The notes: generated by a model from the sequence alone, not told the origin. DNA of 64,000 nucleotides from Bradyrhizobium sp. LLZ17 (GCF_041200145.1 NZ_CP165734.1:248001-312000); one strand, 5' to 3'. Counted from the stretch's first letter, positions 18,307-27,524 are shown. Made by a program: numbers and translations.

Positions 18307-19128
18307 ATGAACGCACATGCATCCACGGCACGCGCCGAAAGCAGCCAGCCGATCCATATCGGCGACCATTTGCGCGAGTGGCGGCAGCGCCGCCGCATGA
18401 GTCAGCTCGACCTTGCGGGCGAGGCCGAAATCTCCGCACGCCATTTGAGCTTCGTCGAGACGGGCCGCGCCGCGCCATCGCGCGACATGGTGCTGCGGCT
18501 CGCCGAGCGTCTCGAGGTGCCCTTGCGCGAACGCAACGTGCTGCTGGTCTCAGCCGGCTATGCGCCAGCCTTTCCGCAGCGTCCGCTGGAGGATCCCGCC
18601 TTGAAATCCGCTCGCCAGGCGATCGACCTTGTCCTCAAGGCGCACGAGCCCAATCCGGCGCTGGCCTATGACCGGCACTGGAATCTGGTGTCCGCCAACC
18701 GCATGGTGGCGCCGCTGCTCGAGGGCATTCCGCAGCGGCTGCTCGAGCAGCCCTTGAACGTGCTGCGGCTTGCGTTTCACCCCGAAGCGCTGGCGCCGCG
18801 CACGGTCAACGTCGCGGAGTGGTGCGGGCATCTGCTTGAGCGACTGCACCGGCAATGCGAGGCGACCGCCGATCCGGAGCTGATCAAGCTTTACAACGAC
18901 CTGAAGAGCTACCCGATCCCAGCACGATCGGCGCCGTTGTCGAGCGACAATGTCGCGATCCCCTTCAAGCTGCGCCATGACGGAAGGATACTGAGTTTCT
19001 TCTCCACCACCATGGTGTTCGGCACGCCGGTCGACATCACCCTGTCGGAGCTGGCGCTGGAGACGTTCTTTCCGGCCGACGAGCGCACCGCCGAATGGCT
19101 GAAGCAGACGGCCTCGAATATGGCCTAG
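18307..19128 (+). CDS. XRE-family transcriptional regulator with MmyB-like ligand domain
   Basis: 273 residues. The N-terminal Cro/XRE helix-turn-helix spans about 20-78 (LREWRQRRRMSQLDLAGEAE, then ISARHLSFVETGRAAPSRDM). A C-terminal MmyB-type domain follows from about 100: LAYDRHWNLVSANRMVAPLL and VLRLAFHPEAL are its hallmark (small-molecule or fatty-acid binding PAS-like domain). It is divergent from the small membrane genes at 17546-18206, which are its most likely targets. Start ATG 18307; it is the first in frame. Confidence 0.9.
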   Translation: MNAHASTARAESSQPIHIGDHLREWRQRRRMSQLDLAGEAEISARHLSFVETGRAAPSRDMVLRLAERLEVPLRERNVLLVSAGYAPAFPQRPLEDPALKSARQAIDLVLKAHEPNPALAYDRHWNLVSANRMVAPLLEGIPQRLLEQPLNVLRLAFHPEALAPRTVNVAEWCGHLLERLHRQCEATADPELIKLYNDLKSYPIPARSAPLSSDNVAIPFKLRHDGRILSFFSTTMVFGTPVDITLSELALETFFPADERTAEWLKQTASNMA

Positions 19129-19195
19129 CGCTCTTGCCCCAGGCCCCGCTCGGCTTATCTTCGGACCAAACCGCAAGTGCCCGAAGGAGGCGCCC

Positions 19196-19876
19196 ATGAG
19201 TTCGTCTGATATGAGCCCACTGAAACCGCTCCAGATCGATGTTGTCTCCGATGTGGTGTGCCCCTGGTGCTATATCGGCAAGCATCGTATCGAGAGCGCG
19301 CTTGCGCTCGTGCCCGACGTACCCGTCAAGCTGCAATTCCGCCCCTTCTTCCTCAATCCCTGGGTGCCGCGCGAGGGCATCAGCCGCGAGGCATATCTCA
19401 CCCAGAAGTTCGGCTCGGTCGAGGCCTATAAGGGCATCGCGGGGCGCGTCGTCGCAGCCGCAAGCGAGGAGGGCCTCACCTACCGGCCGGATCTGGTGCA
19501 GCGTCAGCCCAACACGATCGACTGCCACCGCTTGATCCTCTGGGCCGAGGCGGCCGGTAAGGCGCCCGAGATGAAGCAGCGCTTGATGGAGCTCTATTTC
19601 CGCGACGGCGGCGATCTGACCGATCTGAGCGTGCTGGTGCAGGCTGCCGCCGATGTCGGCCTCGACGCCGACCACGTGCGCCGGCGCCTCGCCAGCGATG
19701 AGGACGTCGCGCGCGTCTCGGCCGATGCGCAGGAGGCCGCCGAAAAGGGCATCTCCGGCGTGCCGACCTACGTGTTTGCGCAGAAATACGCCGTCTCCGG
19801 CGCGCAGGACCCAAACATGCTGGCACGGGCCATCCGCGAGGTCTCGGCGGAAATCAACGCGCAGGCGGCGGAGTAA
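19196..19876 (+). CDS. DsbA-family protein (FrnE / 2-hydroxychromene-2-carboxylate isomerase-like)
   Basis: 226 residues. The thioredoxin-fold site CPWC is at residues 22-25 in VVSDVVCPWCYIGKHRIESA, the usual start of FrnE-like members. A helical insertion occupies about 60-160, and the thioredoxin fold resumes with ISGVPTYVFAQKYAVSGAQD near 182-201, carrying the cis-Pro GVPT. There is no signal peptide, so the protein is cytoplasmic. It may act as a disulfide-linked isomerase or polyketide oxidoreductase; FrnE-like isomerases are the best match. The gene end overlaps the convergent FemAB gene by 23 bases. Confidence 0.88.
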   Translation: MSSSDMSPLKPLQIDVVSDVVCPWCYIGKHRIESALALVPDVPVKLQFRPFFLNPWVPREGISREAYLTQKFGSVEAYKGIAGRVVAAASEEGLTYRPDLVQRQPNTIDCHRLILWAEAAGKAPEMKQRLMELYFRDGGDLTDLSVLVQAAADVGLDADHVRRRLASDEDVARVSADAQEAAEKGISGVPTYVFAQKYAVSGAQDPNMLARAIREVSAEINAQAAE

Positions 19877-21051
19877 TCTTCTCTGATTTGCGCAGCAGGT
19901 GAATCGCGCGCCGCGCCGCCGCGCGTGCGGTCTCTCGCGCAGCGAGAGCTCCGCGGATCAGCGCCATAACGGGGTCTTTGCGCCGCAGCGGAATCAGCAC
20001 GTCGCCGACCGCGAAACGGGCGCGCCAGATCGGGTTGATCATCGGGTGGTCGGCGCTCGCGGTGGAATCTGCGCTGGTGATCGAGGGGTCAGCGCAGAGG
20101 TGCCGCGTCAGTTCGAGCGTGAGCTGCACGCCCGGCGAATATTTTGCGAAGCGCTCGTCGATGCCGAGCTTGAAGAAGAAGGCGCGATCCTGGTGCCGCA
20201 ACACGATGCCGGCGGCGATCGGCAACGTGCCGGCGCGGAGCGTGATGATCTCGCATTGCGCGGTCTCTGCGAGCGTCGGCACGGCGCGGCGGATGAAGGT
20301 CGCATCGCCTGCGTCCTGGACCAGCGCGGTACCACGTATCCCCTTCCAGCCGCTGGCCTCGAGCTGCAGAAATGTTTCGAGCGCTGGCCTGACCTCATCC
20401 GGCCTGCGCGCGACCTCGAACAGGACAGGGCCGTGCTCTTCGAGACGACGGCGCTGCCGGCGCAGCTCTTTGAGCTTTTTCGCGCCGAGCGCCTCCTGCA
20501 ACCGCTTCTCGCCATCCTGCGTCGCGTCCAGGCTGGCGCGGAAGTAGGAGCCGAGCACGCGCGGCTTCAGGCCGGTGCGGCCGAGGACATCTTTGAGCGA
20601 TGCCATCGCCGCGCCATCGAGCGCAATGTCGCGCAGGATCAGCGCATGCGCGCCGGCCTCGCGCGCCTGTTGCAGCAGCCGGGTTGCGGACTCGATCGCG
20701 GCGTCGCGATCGATCAAGGGGCTGCACAATGTGCCATAGGGATGTGCGCTCACCAGCGCGGGCAGGGGGATGTTGCAGGCGCGCCACAGCGAGATCACCG
20801 GAATCAATCCGATCAGCCGGCTCGAACATCCGTGGAACGCGCGCAGCGCCTGCGCATCCGTGCGGCCGAGTGCGGTCGCACTGACCGCAAGCTCCCAGCC
20901 GGGCAGGTAATAACCGTTCGGCTCGATGGCCCGCTGCGCAAGCGCGCCATTGGCCAGGGTCGATCGCAGTGAGTGGGACGAGCGCGCGCGACGTCGCGGC
21001 ATCCTCTGCCGATGCCGGATCGATCGCAACCTGGTGCGCGATGTCGTTCAC
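19854..21051 (-). pseudogene. GNAT/FemAB-type acyltransferase (CelD-like), frameshifted near the 5' end
   Basis: From GTG 21049-21051 the frame encodes MNDIAHQVAIDPASAEDAAT and ends in out-of-frame sequence after about residue 33. The frame switches near 20941-20955, after which LAQRAIEPNGYYLPGWELAV continues to the TGA at 19854-19856. The second frame has the acetyltransferase core motif KKLKELRRQRRRLEEHGPV and FFKLGIDERFAKYSPGVQL, a CelD/FemAB (Acetyltransf_6) signature. The restored protein is about 398 residues, normal for this family, which transfers acyl or aminoacyl groups in envelope synthesis. The span length (1198) fits one extra base. Probably an assembly error. Confidence 0.78.
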
Positions 21052-21229
21052 GTCCCGTCGTCCCCGCTCGCGCGGCCGAAGCCGGCGTTACGCGGTCATG
21101 CATAGCGCAAAGTTTGGAAAATCCCGTTGGGACGCCGCTTCAATTCGGGTGATATTGTTAACGCCTCATTGAGCATTCCGGACGCTGGGCCGGATGCTTT
21201 GATGCAAGCTCTCGATCCGGAGGATCACG

Positions 21230-21658
21230 ATGATCGCCACGCCTTTCACACCGATTGCCTCGCTCCTGGGAGGGGCGCTGATCGGGCTTTCAGCTGTGCT
21301 CCTGATGTGGGTGACGGGACGGATCGCCGGCATCAGCGGCATCGCGGCACGACTGTTTCCACCCTACGAGGATCACGAATTTTTAGGCCGGCTCGCCTTT
21401 GTCATGGGCCTCATTGGTGCGCCCGTGCTGGTGCGGCTCGCCACCGGCAGTCTGCCCGCGCAGACGATTGCGGCGGGAACGCCAGTGCTCATCATCGCCG
21501 GATTGCTCACCGGCTTCGGCACCGTATGGGGGAGCGGCTGCACATCCGGCCACGGCGTTTGCGGGCTGGCGCGGTTTTCGGTGCGCTCGCTGGTTGCGAC
21601 CATCACCTTCATGGCGGCGGCCGTCGCCACCGTCTTTGTAATGCGGCACTGGAGCTGA
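21230..21658 (+). CDS. YeeE/YedE family membrane protein (sulfur-compound transport), first half
   Basis: 142 residues with about four membrane segments and the family signature GSGCTSGHGVCGLARFS near residues 101-117, including conserved Cys residues that handle thiosulfate or related sulfur. Proteins of this type work as a split pair. The partner gene starts 6 bases downstream of the stop. GGAGGATCACG before the ATG supports the start. Confidence 0.92.
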   Translation: MIATPFTPIASLLGGALIGLSAVLLMWVTGRIAGISGIAARLFPPYEDHEFLGRLAFVMGLIGAPVLVRLATGSLPAQTIAAGTPVLIIAGLLTGFGTVWGSGCTSGHGVCGLARFSVRSLVATITFMAAAVATVFVMRHWS

Positions 21659-21663
21659 CGGCG

Positions 21664-22132
21664 ATGAGCATCCTCGTTCAATTCGTGATCGGCCTGATCT
21701 TCGGCCTCGGCCTCATCGCCTCCGGCATGTCGAATCCAGCAAAGGTACTGAATTTTTTGGACGTCGGCGGCATACCCGCAGGAACGTGGGATGCGAGCCT
21801 CGCTTTCGTGATGGCGGGCGCAATAGCCGTGACCTTCATCGGCTTCAACCGCGTCCTGAAACTCACGCGCCCGGTTTTCGCAGAAAGCTTCTACGTGCCA
21901 AGGCGCAATGACATCGATGCAAGAATTGTCGTCGGTTCCGCCATCTTCGGCATCGGCTGGGGGGTTGGCGGGCTTCTGTCCCGGGCCGGCGCTGACTGCG
22001 CTCGGATTTGGCTCTGCTTCGGCATTCATCTTTGTCGCCGCCATGTGCGCCGGCATGGTGCTCGCCCGCTTCATCGCTCAATTGCCGTTGTCGACGCCCA
22101 TCGTCACGCCGGCCGATGCGCTCGAAACATGA
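21664..22132 (+). pseudogene. YeeE/YedE partner (DUF6691-like), single-base frameshift
   Basis: The frame from ATG 21664 encodes SILVQFVIGLIFGLGLIASG and continues with MSNPAKVLNFLDVGG, a DUF6691-type start. An extra G in the GGG run 21970-21972 breaks it after GIGWGVGG. The next frame continues GFCPGPALTALGFGSASAFI and ends with TGA at 22130-22132, so the FCPGPA sulfur-transport motif spans the site. The restored length is 155 residues, usual for this partner. It would form the second half of the sulfur-compound channel. Confidence 0.85.
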
Positions 22133-22184
22133 CGCGGACAAGACCGGACGAATTGTCTCGGCCGGTCCCGCCTACGATGTCTTA

Positions 22185-22515
22185 TCAATAGCGGTCGTCG
22201 CCGACACCGACGCCCACGCTGACGCCGGGCGTGCGAATGCCGACGCCGGCACGCGGGCCGTCATCCCAGTCGCGATATGTGCGGCGCTCGTAGTAGCGCT
22301 CGCGCGGCATCCTCGCGTAGGTCACGCACGATCACACGCGCGCCACCATGGGTCCGGTAGCAATTGCCGACGTCATCGCAGACCAGCCGGACCTCCTGAA
22401 TGAGATCGGGGCTGGTGTATTCGCTGGTGGTGTAGAGATCGGCGGCCTTGGCGCCCCCAATCGCGGCCAGGGCGCCGACGCCGGCCACCAGGGTAATCGC
22501 GAGTGTCCTCATCAT
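22185..22515 (-). pseudogene. Small secreted protein, frameshifted; restored 109 residues
   Basis: ATG 22513-22515 has GGAGGAG about 6 bases upstream. A signal peptide (MMRTLAITLVAGVGALAAIG, cleavage near AKAA) is followed by DLYTTSEYTSPDLIQEVRLV and CDDVGNCYRTHGGARVIV. After RVIVRD the frame breaks near 22318-22322; the resumed frame gives PRERYYERRTYRDWDDGPRA and a Gly/Val-rich tail (VGIRTPGVSVGVGVGDD), ending at TGA 22185-22187. The span is a multiple of three plus one. Tyr/Arg-rich small secreted proteins of this kind are frequent in rhizobia; function unknown. Confidence 0.62.
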
Positions 22516-22624
22516 CTGCTCCTCCGAAACTGCCCTCGGCGGTAACAAGAAAGCGAGCCGGTGATCGTTCCGGCGGAACTGCATGTTTTTCCCAGGCCGC
22601 ATCTTGCGTCGGCATCATCCGTTG

Positions 22625-23029
22625 CTAGATCGGTTCGTAAATTTCCGACCCGCAGATGTCGTCAGCTTCGGCGCGCCGCCGATCGACGACCTTTCCCTCG
22701 GCGATTGTCACGATGTAGGTCTGGAGGCCGAGCGCCGAGCCGGTCGCGGAGGTCAGTTGCGCGCGGACGCAGGCTGTCCAGCCAGGTCCACGCACCTCGT
22801 GACGGGGCGGGGCGACGTGTACCTCGCGCGGATAGGACGTGTTGAGGAAGACCACGTCGATCTGCTCGCGGACCACGCGCTTGACATCGGGGGGCGGTTC
22901 GGGAGGCGGCTGCTCGGCCTCCTTGATGCGCATGAATTCGGGCACGGGCGCGCGACTGTCGGCAAAGCCGCAAGCACCGAGCGTGAGCGCGCCAACCAGC
23001 AGCGCCATATGAGCAACAATCCGCAACAT
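22625..23029 (-). CDS. Putative lipoprotein
   Basis: 134 residues from ATG 23027-23029. The N-terminus has a signal II motif ending LTLGAC, with Cys near residue 20 as lipidation site. The following segment is Pro-rich and acidic (EAEQPPPEPPPDVKRVV), then a beta-rich region (IDVVFLNTSYPREVHVAPPR) with two Cys in WTACVRAQL and DDICGSEIY. I know no function. It is divergent from the small secreted gene at 23183. Confidence 0.75.
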   Translation of the reverse strand: MLRIVAHMALLVGALTLGACGFADSRAPVPEFMRIKEAEQPPPEPPPDVKRVVREQIDVVFLNTSYPREVHVAPPRHEVRGPGWTACVRAQLTSATGSALGLQTYIVTIAEGKVVDRRRAEADDICGSEIYEPI

Positions 23030-23182
23030 CCGTGAAGTTCCCCCCGCGGGCCAACAGATAGGCGCGAATACGACCGGGCGAAGTCCTGGCTGATCAACAT
23101 TTGCTGAAGCGGTGGAAGCTGCGGCATTTGCTATTACGGGATTGCAGGCTAGTTTGTACCTCGGACGAGGGGGATTGCGCCA

Positions 23183-23413
23183 ATGAGGATTTTGGTCACG
23201 GCAGCCGCGGTGTTGGCGCTGACGGCGGCCTCGGCGCAGGCCCAGATGGGCGGCGGCAGGCGCGGGCCCAACGAGGGACCGAAGACGGACAACAAGCCCA
23301 AGGTCGACGAAAAGGCCTACAAGGCCGCGCTCGAGCGCATTCCCGAATCCAAGGAGAAGTATGATCCCTGGAGCGGGGCCCGCCCAAGCGACCCCGCTAA
23401 GAAGTCGAAATAA
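23183..23413 (+). CDS. Tiny secreted protein with the DPW motif, copy 1
   Basis: 76 residues. Signal peptide MRILVTAAAVLALTAASAQA (cleavage after AQA), then a Gly/Arg/Lys-rich linker, then the pattern Y-K-x2-L-x2-IP-x2-K-x3-DPW-x-G-x-R-x-SDPAK. A paralogue with the same pattern is at 27122-27424. The basic, repetitive tail and small size suggest a periplasmic or secreted protein; function unknown. The membrane quinoprotein gene begins 20 bases after its stop, so they may be co-transcribed. Confidence 0.75.
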   Translation: MRILVTAAAVLALTAASAQAQMGGGRRGPNEGPKTDNKPKVDEKAYKAALERIPESKEKYDPWSGARPSDPAKKSK

Positions 23414-23432
23414 GCAAAGCGGGAGACCGGCG

Positions 23433-25532
23433 TTGCTGACCCGCCTGCGACATCTGGTCGGCGTTGTCGCGCTCCTGCTGCTGGCGGCGCGACCCTGCTT
23501 CGCCTGGGAGAGTTGGGGCGGCGATCCCGGCGGTTCGCGCTTCTCGCCATTGCGAGAGATCACGCCTGACAATGTCGGCAATCTGATTCGGGCCTTCGAA
23601 TTTCACACCGGCGATCTGGCGGCGCGTCCGCCCGAGGTGATGCGGCGCACCAAGTTCGAGGCGACGCCGCTGTTCGTCGAGGACAGCCTGATCCTCTGTT
23701 CACCTTTCAACGAAGTGATCGCGCTCGATCCCGGCACGGGCGCGCAAAAGTGGCGATACGATCCGAAGATCGCCACCGATCAGCGTCCGGCCAATCGCTA
23801 TGTCTGCCGCGGCGTCACCTACTGGGTCGATGACAAGGCGCCTCTGGATGCCGCCTGTCGATCGCGCATCTTCATGGGTACGAACGATGTCCGCCTGATC
23901 GCGCTTGATGCGAAGACCGGAATCCCCTGTGCCGGGTTCGGCAATGGCGGTGAAGTCAGGCTCGAGATCGGCATGCCGCTGGAATGGCCTGGCGAATTCC
24001 AGATCACCTCGCCGCCGGCGGTGGGCCGTGGCGTGATCGTGGTTGGCTCCTCGATCGGCGACAATCGTCGCGTCGATGCGCCAAGCGGCGTGGTGCGCGC
24101 GTTCGATGCGCGCAGCGGTCAGCCGCGCTGGACTTTCGAGCCGCTCAAGCGCGACGGCATCGAAGCGGGCCACGCCAATGTCTGGGCGGCGATGTCGATT
24201 GACGAAGCGCGCGGACTTGTGTTCCTGCCGACGTCCTCGCCATCGCCGGATTTTTGGGGCGGAAAACGACCCGGCAACAACGAGCACGCGAATTCCGTGG
24301 TGGCGCTGCGCATCGAGACGGGCGAGCTCGCATGGGCGTTCCAGACCGTCCATCACGACGTCTGGGACTACGATCTGCCGGCGCAGCCGACGCTCGCGCG
24401 CATCGACACCGGCGAAGGCCAGCGCGATGTCGTGATCCAGCCCACCAAGCAGGGGTTTGTCTTCGTGCTCGATCGCGACACCGGCAAGCCGCTGTGGCCG
24501 GTCGAGGAGCGCGCGGTGCCGCAAGGCGGGGCGGAAGGCGAAAAACTATCGCCGACGCAACCGTTCCCGACCCACGTGCCGGCGCTGACCTCGCAGACGA
24601 TCTCGACCGACGATGCGCTCTCGTTCCCGCCTGGCCTGCGCAGTTCGTCCTGCGAACAGCAGTTCGCACAGGCCCGCAACGAGGGGCTGTTCACACCGCC
24701 CTCGACGCAAGGCACGCTGGAGTTTCCGTTCACCGGCGGCGGCGTGAACTGGGGCAGTGCGGCATTCGATCCGGTCAACCAGATCCTCTACGTCAACACC
24801 AGCCGTGCCGCGCATCTGATCAAGCTGATCCCGCGCGCGGATGCGGCGGGCTTCAATCCGCCGCCGGGCCATGATTTCGGTCGGCAGCAGGGCGCGCCGT
24901 TCGCGATGTCGCGTTCGGTCGTAACGTCGCGGCTCGGGATGATCTGTGTAAAGCCGCCCTGGGGCGAGATGGTCGCCGTCGACCTCAAGGCTGGCAAAAC
25001 GCTCTGGCGATCCGCCGTCGGAACCACCGAGGATCTGGCGCCGCTCGGGATGCCCTTGCCGTGGGGCACTCCGCTTCTGAGCGGCGTCGCCATTACCGGA
25101 GGCGGCCTGGTCTTCACCGGCGCGATGGACGCGTACTTGCGCGCTTTCGATGCGCGAAGCGGCAGAGAGCTGTGGCAGGGCCGCTTGCCGGTGCCCGGCG
25201 TCGCCAATCCGATGACCTATCTCTGGAAGGGCGAGCAGTATGTGGCGATCGGCGCCGGCGGCCATTCCGAAGCCGGCACCTCGATCGGCGACAGCGTCGT
25301 TGCGTTCCGGCTGGCGCGGCCGGGCGAGGGGCCGTCGTTGTGGTCGCGCACGATCGATCGTCCCGGTGGACGATTTTTTGCGGGGTTGTCAGCGCTTGCG
25401 CTCGCGATCATCGCGCTGGTCATCGCGGGCCTGCGCTGGCGTCGCCAGCGTCGTATCAGGCGGGATGAAGCTTGCGCCGCGCATGTGATGCGAACGTTCG
25501 TTCACATCACGGATGTCACTGCACGAAGGTGA
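23433..25532 (+). CDS. Membrane-bound PQQ-dependent quinoprotein dehydrogenase (glucose-dehydrogenase-like)
   Basis: 699 residues from TTG 23433. GGGAG lies 7 bases upstream, whereas an in-frame ATG at 23361 would overlap the previous gene. An N-terminal hydrophobic segment (LRHLVGVVALLLLAARPCFA) looks like a signal or anchor. An eight-bladed propeller follows with GDPGGSRFSPLREITPDNV and tryptophan-docking sequences such as QPRWTFEP, then QTVHHDVWDYDLPAQPTL, the metal/PQQ site motif. A C-terminal membrane helix (FFAGLSALALAIIALVIAGL) follows the propeller. PQQ-linked sugar or alcohol oxidation in the periplasm is the likely role. It has an unusual C-terminal rather than N-terminal anchor. 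It overlaps the PilZ gene tail-to-tail by 17 bases. Confidence 0.88.
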   Translation: MLTRLRHLVGVVALLLLAARPCFAWESWGGDPGGSRFSPLREITPDNVGNLIRAFEFHTGDLAARPPEVMRRTKFEATPLFVEDSLILCSPFNEVIALDPGTGAQKWRYDPKIATDQRPANRYVCRGVTYWVDDKAPLDAACRSRIFMGTNDVRLIALDAKTGIPCAGFGNGGEVRLEIGMPLEWPGEFQITSPPAVGRGVIVVGSSIGDNRRVDAPSGVVRAFDARSGQPRWTFEPLKRDGIEAGHANVWAAMSIDEARGLVFLPTSSPSPDFWGGKRPGNNEHANSVVALRIETGELAWAFQTVHHDVWDYDLPAQPTLARIDTGEGQRDVVIQPTKQGFVFVLDRDTGKPLWPVEERAVPQGGAEGEKLSPTQPFPTHVPALTSQTISTDDALSFPPGLRSSSCEQQFAQARNEGLFTPPSTQGTLEFPFTGGGVNWGSAAFDPVNQILYVNTSRAAHLIKLIPRADAAGFNPPPGHDFGRQQGAPFAMSRSVVTSRLGMICVKPPWGEMVAVDLKAGKTLWRSAVGTTEDLAPLGMPLPWGTPLLSGVAITGGGLVFTGAMDAYLRAFDARSGRELWQGRLPVPGVANPMTYLWKGEQYVAIGAGGHSEAGTSIGDSVVAFRLARPGEGPSLWSRTIDRPGGRFFAGLSALALAIIALVIAGLRWRRQRRIRRDEACAAHVMRTFVHITDVTARR

Positions 25533-25758
25533 GGCCGAGGCGCTTGTCGCTCCGCCAGATCGTGCGGCAATTTCGCACGAAATTGTCGCGCGAGATCGAC
25601 AGCGTGAAGGATTGCGGCAGTATGGCGAGGCCGTCGAGATCAACCGCGGCGCCGCCGGCCGACATATTACGCACCGTGCACGCGATGCCGCCGCCTTGAA
25701 AGGTGATCCTTCCACCCTTGAAAACACGGTAGCGCTGCGCTGCACGCTTTTCGGTCAT
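25516..25758 (-). CDS. PilZ-domain protein, small
   Basis: 80 residues from ATG 25756-25758, chosen because MTEKRAAQRYRVFKGGRITF is the canonical PilZ start (RxxxR at QRYRV). The second motif NMSAGGAAVDLDG (D/N-x-S-x2-G) is complete. It should bind cyclic-di-GMP. No other domain is fused. The last codons overlap the convergent quinoprotein gene. Probably a diguanylate-responsive adaptor. Confidence 0.85.
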   Translation of the reverse strand: MTEKRAAQRYRVFKGGRITFQGGGIACTVRNMSAGGAAVDLDGLAILPQSFTLSISRDNFVRNCRTIWRSDKRLGLTFVQ

Positions 25759-25942
25759 TCGCGTTAATCCATAACGACGAATGTAAATTAGTGTATAGAA
25801 ATTACGTTGAACTAAACTCAATACTGGCGCTACTTGCAGAGCTCTTCAGACTGCGTTTACCACGTTGAAGCGGAGAATTCCTCCGTCGACTTTCCCCAAG
25901 AGGCTTTCCTTTATGGCGTTACGCGCCCCATGGAGATTACTG

Positions 25943-26236
25943 ATGAAGACCACATTTTCGATCTTGTTCGTCGCAGCCCTCTCGCTGTCGTCCGTTCCCG
26001 CTCACGCCACCAAGCTCGACCTCTCGACCATGAGCTGCAAGCAGTTCCTCGAGAGCGGCGACGACACCATCAAGCTGGTGCTGACCTGGATGGACGGCTG
26101 GTACAAGGGGGACGAGGACAACGCCATCATCGATACCGACGTGTTCGTCGACAACGCCAAGAAGTTCGGCACCTATTGCGGAAAGAATCCGACGGTGAGC
26201 ATCGTCACCGCGGCGGACGAAGTGCTCGGCAAGTAA
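25943..26236 (+). CDS. HdeA/HdeB family periplasmic protein
   Basis: 97 residues from ATG 25943. Signal peptide MKTTFSILFVAALSLSSVPA. The mature part starts TKLDLSTMSCKQFLESGDD and ends YCGKNPTVSIVTAADEVLGK: the two Cys (MSC and YC) form the HdeA-type disulfide and the spacing matches the family. Acid-stress periplasmic chaperones of this type are common in rhizobia. Upstream in-frame start codons exist but lack a signal peptide. Confidence 0.85.
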   Translation: MKTTFSILFVAALSLSSVPAHATKLDLSTMSCKQFLESGDDTIKLVLTWMDGWYKGDEDNAIIDTDVFVDNAKKFGTYCGKNPTVSIVTAADEVLGK

Positions 26237-26343
26237 GGCTTGAAAAGCAACGCCTGAGCGCGCTAGCGCTTCGGGTTGCCTGCGTGATCTGCATTGAGAG
26301 CCGCGGCGCATTTGGCTTGCACTGCGGCTCTCGTCGTTTCGGA

Positions 26344-26809
26344 TCATCCGGGCAGCATCGCGAACGCGCTCGACACCATCGCCACCTGCTTGTTGTCGCT
26401 GGCGGAAAGCAGGGTGACGCGGCCAAAACTCATGGTGCGTCCGAGCCGCACGACGCGGGCATCCGCCAGCACGTCCGATGACGAAACCGCGCGCATGAAA
26501 ATGCGTGGTCTGGTCCACCGTCGTCATCGGACGATAGCCGCGGTTGGCGGCCAGGTTCGCGATCACCATCGCGGTGTCGGCAAGCGCCATCAGCGCCTGG
26601 CCGCATACCACGCCGCCGTGCCGGCACAGCCGTTCCGAAAACGCCATGCGTAACAACGCGCCCGGCTGCCAGTCCGTCGCGCCCGGCGGCGGGACGTGAT
26701 CGATGCTTTCGACGGAGGGATCGAGATCCTGGACCCAGGGCGCAAAGACCTCACCGAGGATGCGTCTGGCGTCGGCGATGCCGAACTCTGCTACTGGCTG
26801 CGATGGCAC
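26344..26809 (-). pseudogene. PaaI-type acyl-CoA thioesterase, single-base frameshift
   Basis: The frame from GTG 26807-26809 encodes a hotdog domain start: FAPWVQDLDPSVESIDHVPP, and HGGVVCGQALMALADTAMVI with the conserved HGG / D pattern. An extra A in the AAAA run 26498-26501 breaks the frame after TTHF. The next frame carries MRAVSSSDVLADARVVRLGR and SFGRVTLLSASDNKQVAMVS to TGA 26344-26346. The span (466) is one more than a multiple of three. Restored protein: 154 residues, a complete thioesterase. A related thioesterase lies at 63314. Confidence 0.8.
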
Positions 26810-26944
26810 AATGGCGGTTTCCTCGCGTGTTGCCGGATGTTTCGGCCATTCTGCCCGCTTTGGCGTGGCAAAGTCACCCGGTTCTGCGTCGGCTTGAAAA
26901 TGCCCGACTTCGCCCGCTATGATGGCAAGCTTGGGAGCGGGTGG

Positions 26945-27079
26945 ATGATGTTGCGTCGATGTGTGCTCGTGTTTTGCCTAGCGGCGCAGGGTCTGGCGCT
27001 GAATGGGTGTACCAGGTGCGGGCCGATCTGGGATGACTGGCTGCATTCGCCGAAATCGTGCAGATCGGATCGGCTCTAG
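26945..27079 (+). CDS. Tiny Cys-rich lipoprotein
   Basis: 44 residues from ATG 26945 (a second ATG follows at 26948). Signal sequence MMLRRCVLVFCLAAQGLALN ends in a lipobox-like LALNGC. The mature part is CTRCGPIWDDWLHSPKSCRS. Three Cys remain after lipidation. The short, Trp-rich mature segment is distinctive. It precedes the DPW-motif gene at 27122 by 42 bases, so both may be one transcript. Confidence 0.6.
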   Translation: MMLRRCVLVFCLAAQGLALNGCTRCGPIWDDWLHSPKSCRSDRL

Positions 27080-27121
27080 CGGCCGTGAGGCTCCACCCCC
27101 CCATCGATGATCAAGGAGTAG

Positions 27122-27424
27122 ATGATGAAGCTTTTCCGTATGGCGGCAGTGTTGCTGGCTGTGCTGGCGGGACCGGCCTATGCGCAGGAAATGCCCCATA
27201 TTAATTTGATGCAGGATGGCCCGGCCAAGACCCCGGAGGAAGAGGCCGCGCAGGCCGAACGCGACAAGGCTTACAAGGAAACGCTGAAGAAGATTCCGGA
27301 CGCCAAATCGTCCAACGATCCCTGGGGCGGCATGCGCTCCGACCCTCCGAAGCAGGCGGCAGCGCCGAAAGCGTCCGCGACCAGCGCGCCCAAGAAGACC
27401 AAGGCCGGCACCGCGGCCAATTGA
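27122..27424 (+). CDS. Tiny secreted protein with the DPW motif, copy 2
   Basis: 100 residues. Signal peptide MMKLFRMAAVLLAVLAGPAY with AYAQ cleavage. The mature part has acidic EEEAAQAERDKAYKETL, then IPDAKSSNDPWGGMRSDPPK, the same signature as the gene at 23183. An Ala/Lys-rich tail (APKKTKAGTAAN) follows. GGAGTAG precedes the ATG. Function unknown; paralogy with 23183 is the key information. Confidence 0.75.
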   Translation: MMKLFRMAAVLLAVLAGPAYAQEMPHINLMQDGPAKTPEEEAAQAERDKAYKETLKKIPDAKSSNDPWGGMRSDPPKQAAAPKASATSAPKKTKAGTAAN

Positions 27425-27524
27425 CCGCAGCCGCGGTCGGGACCGCTGACGTCTCCGGCGGGACTCCCCTTCGCCCGGCCCGCAACCTACATTCGCAACA
27501 AGTGTTGCGTCGAGGAGGCAGGAT

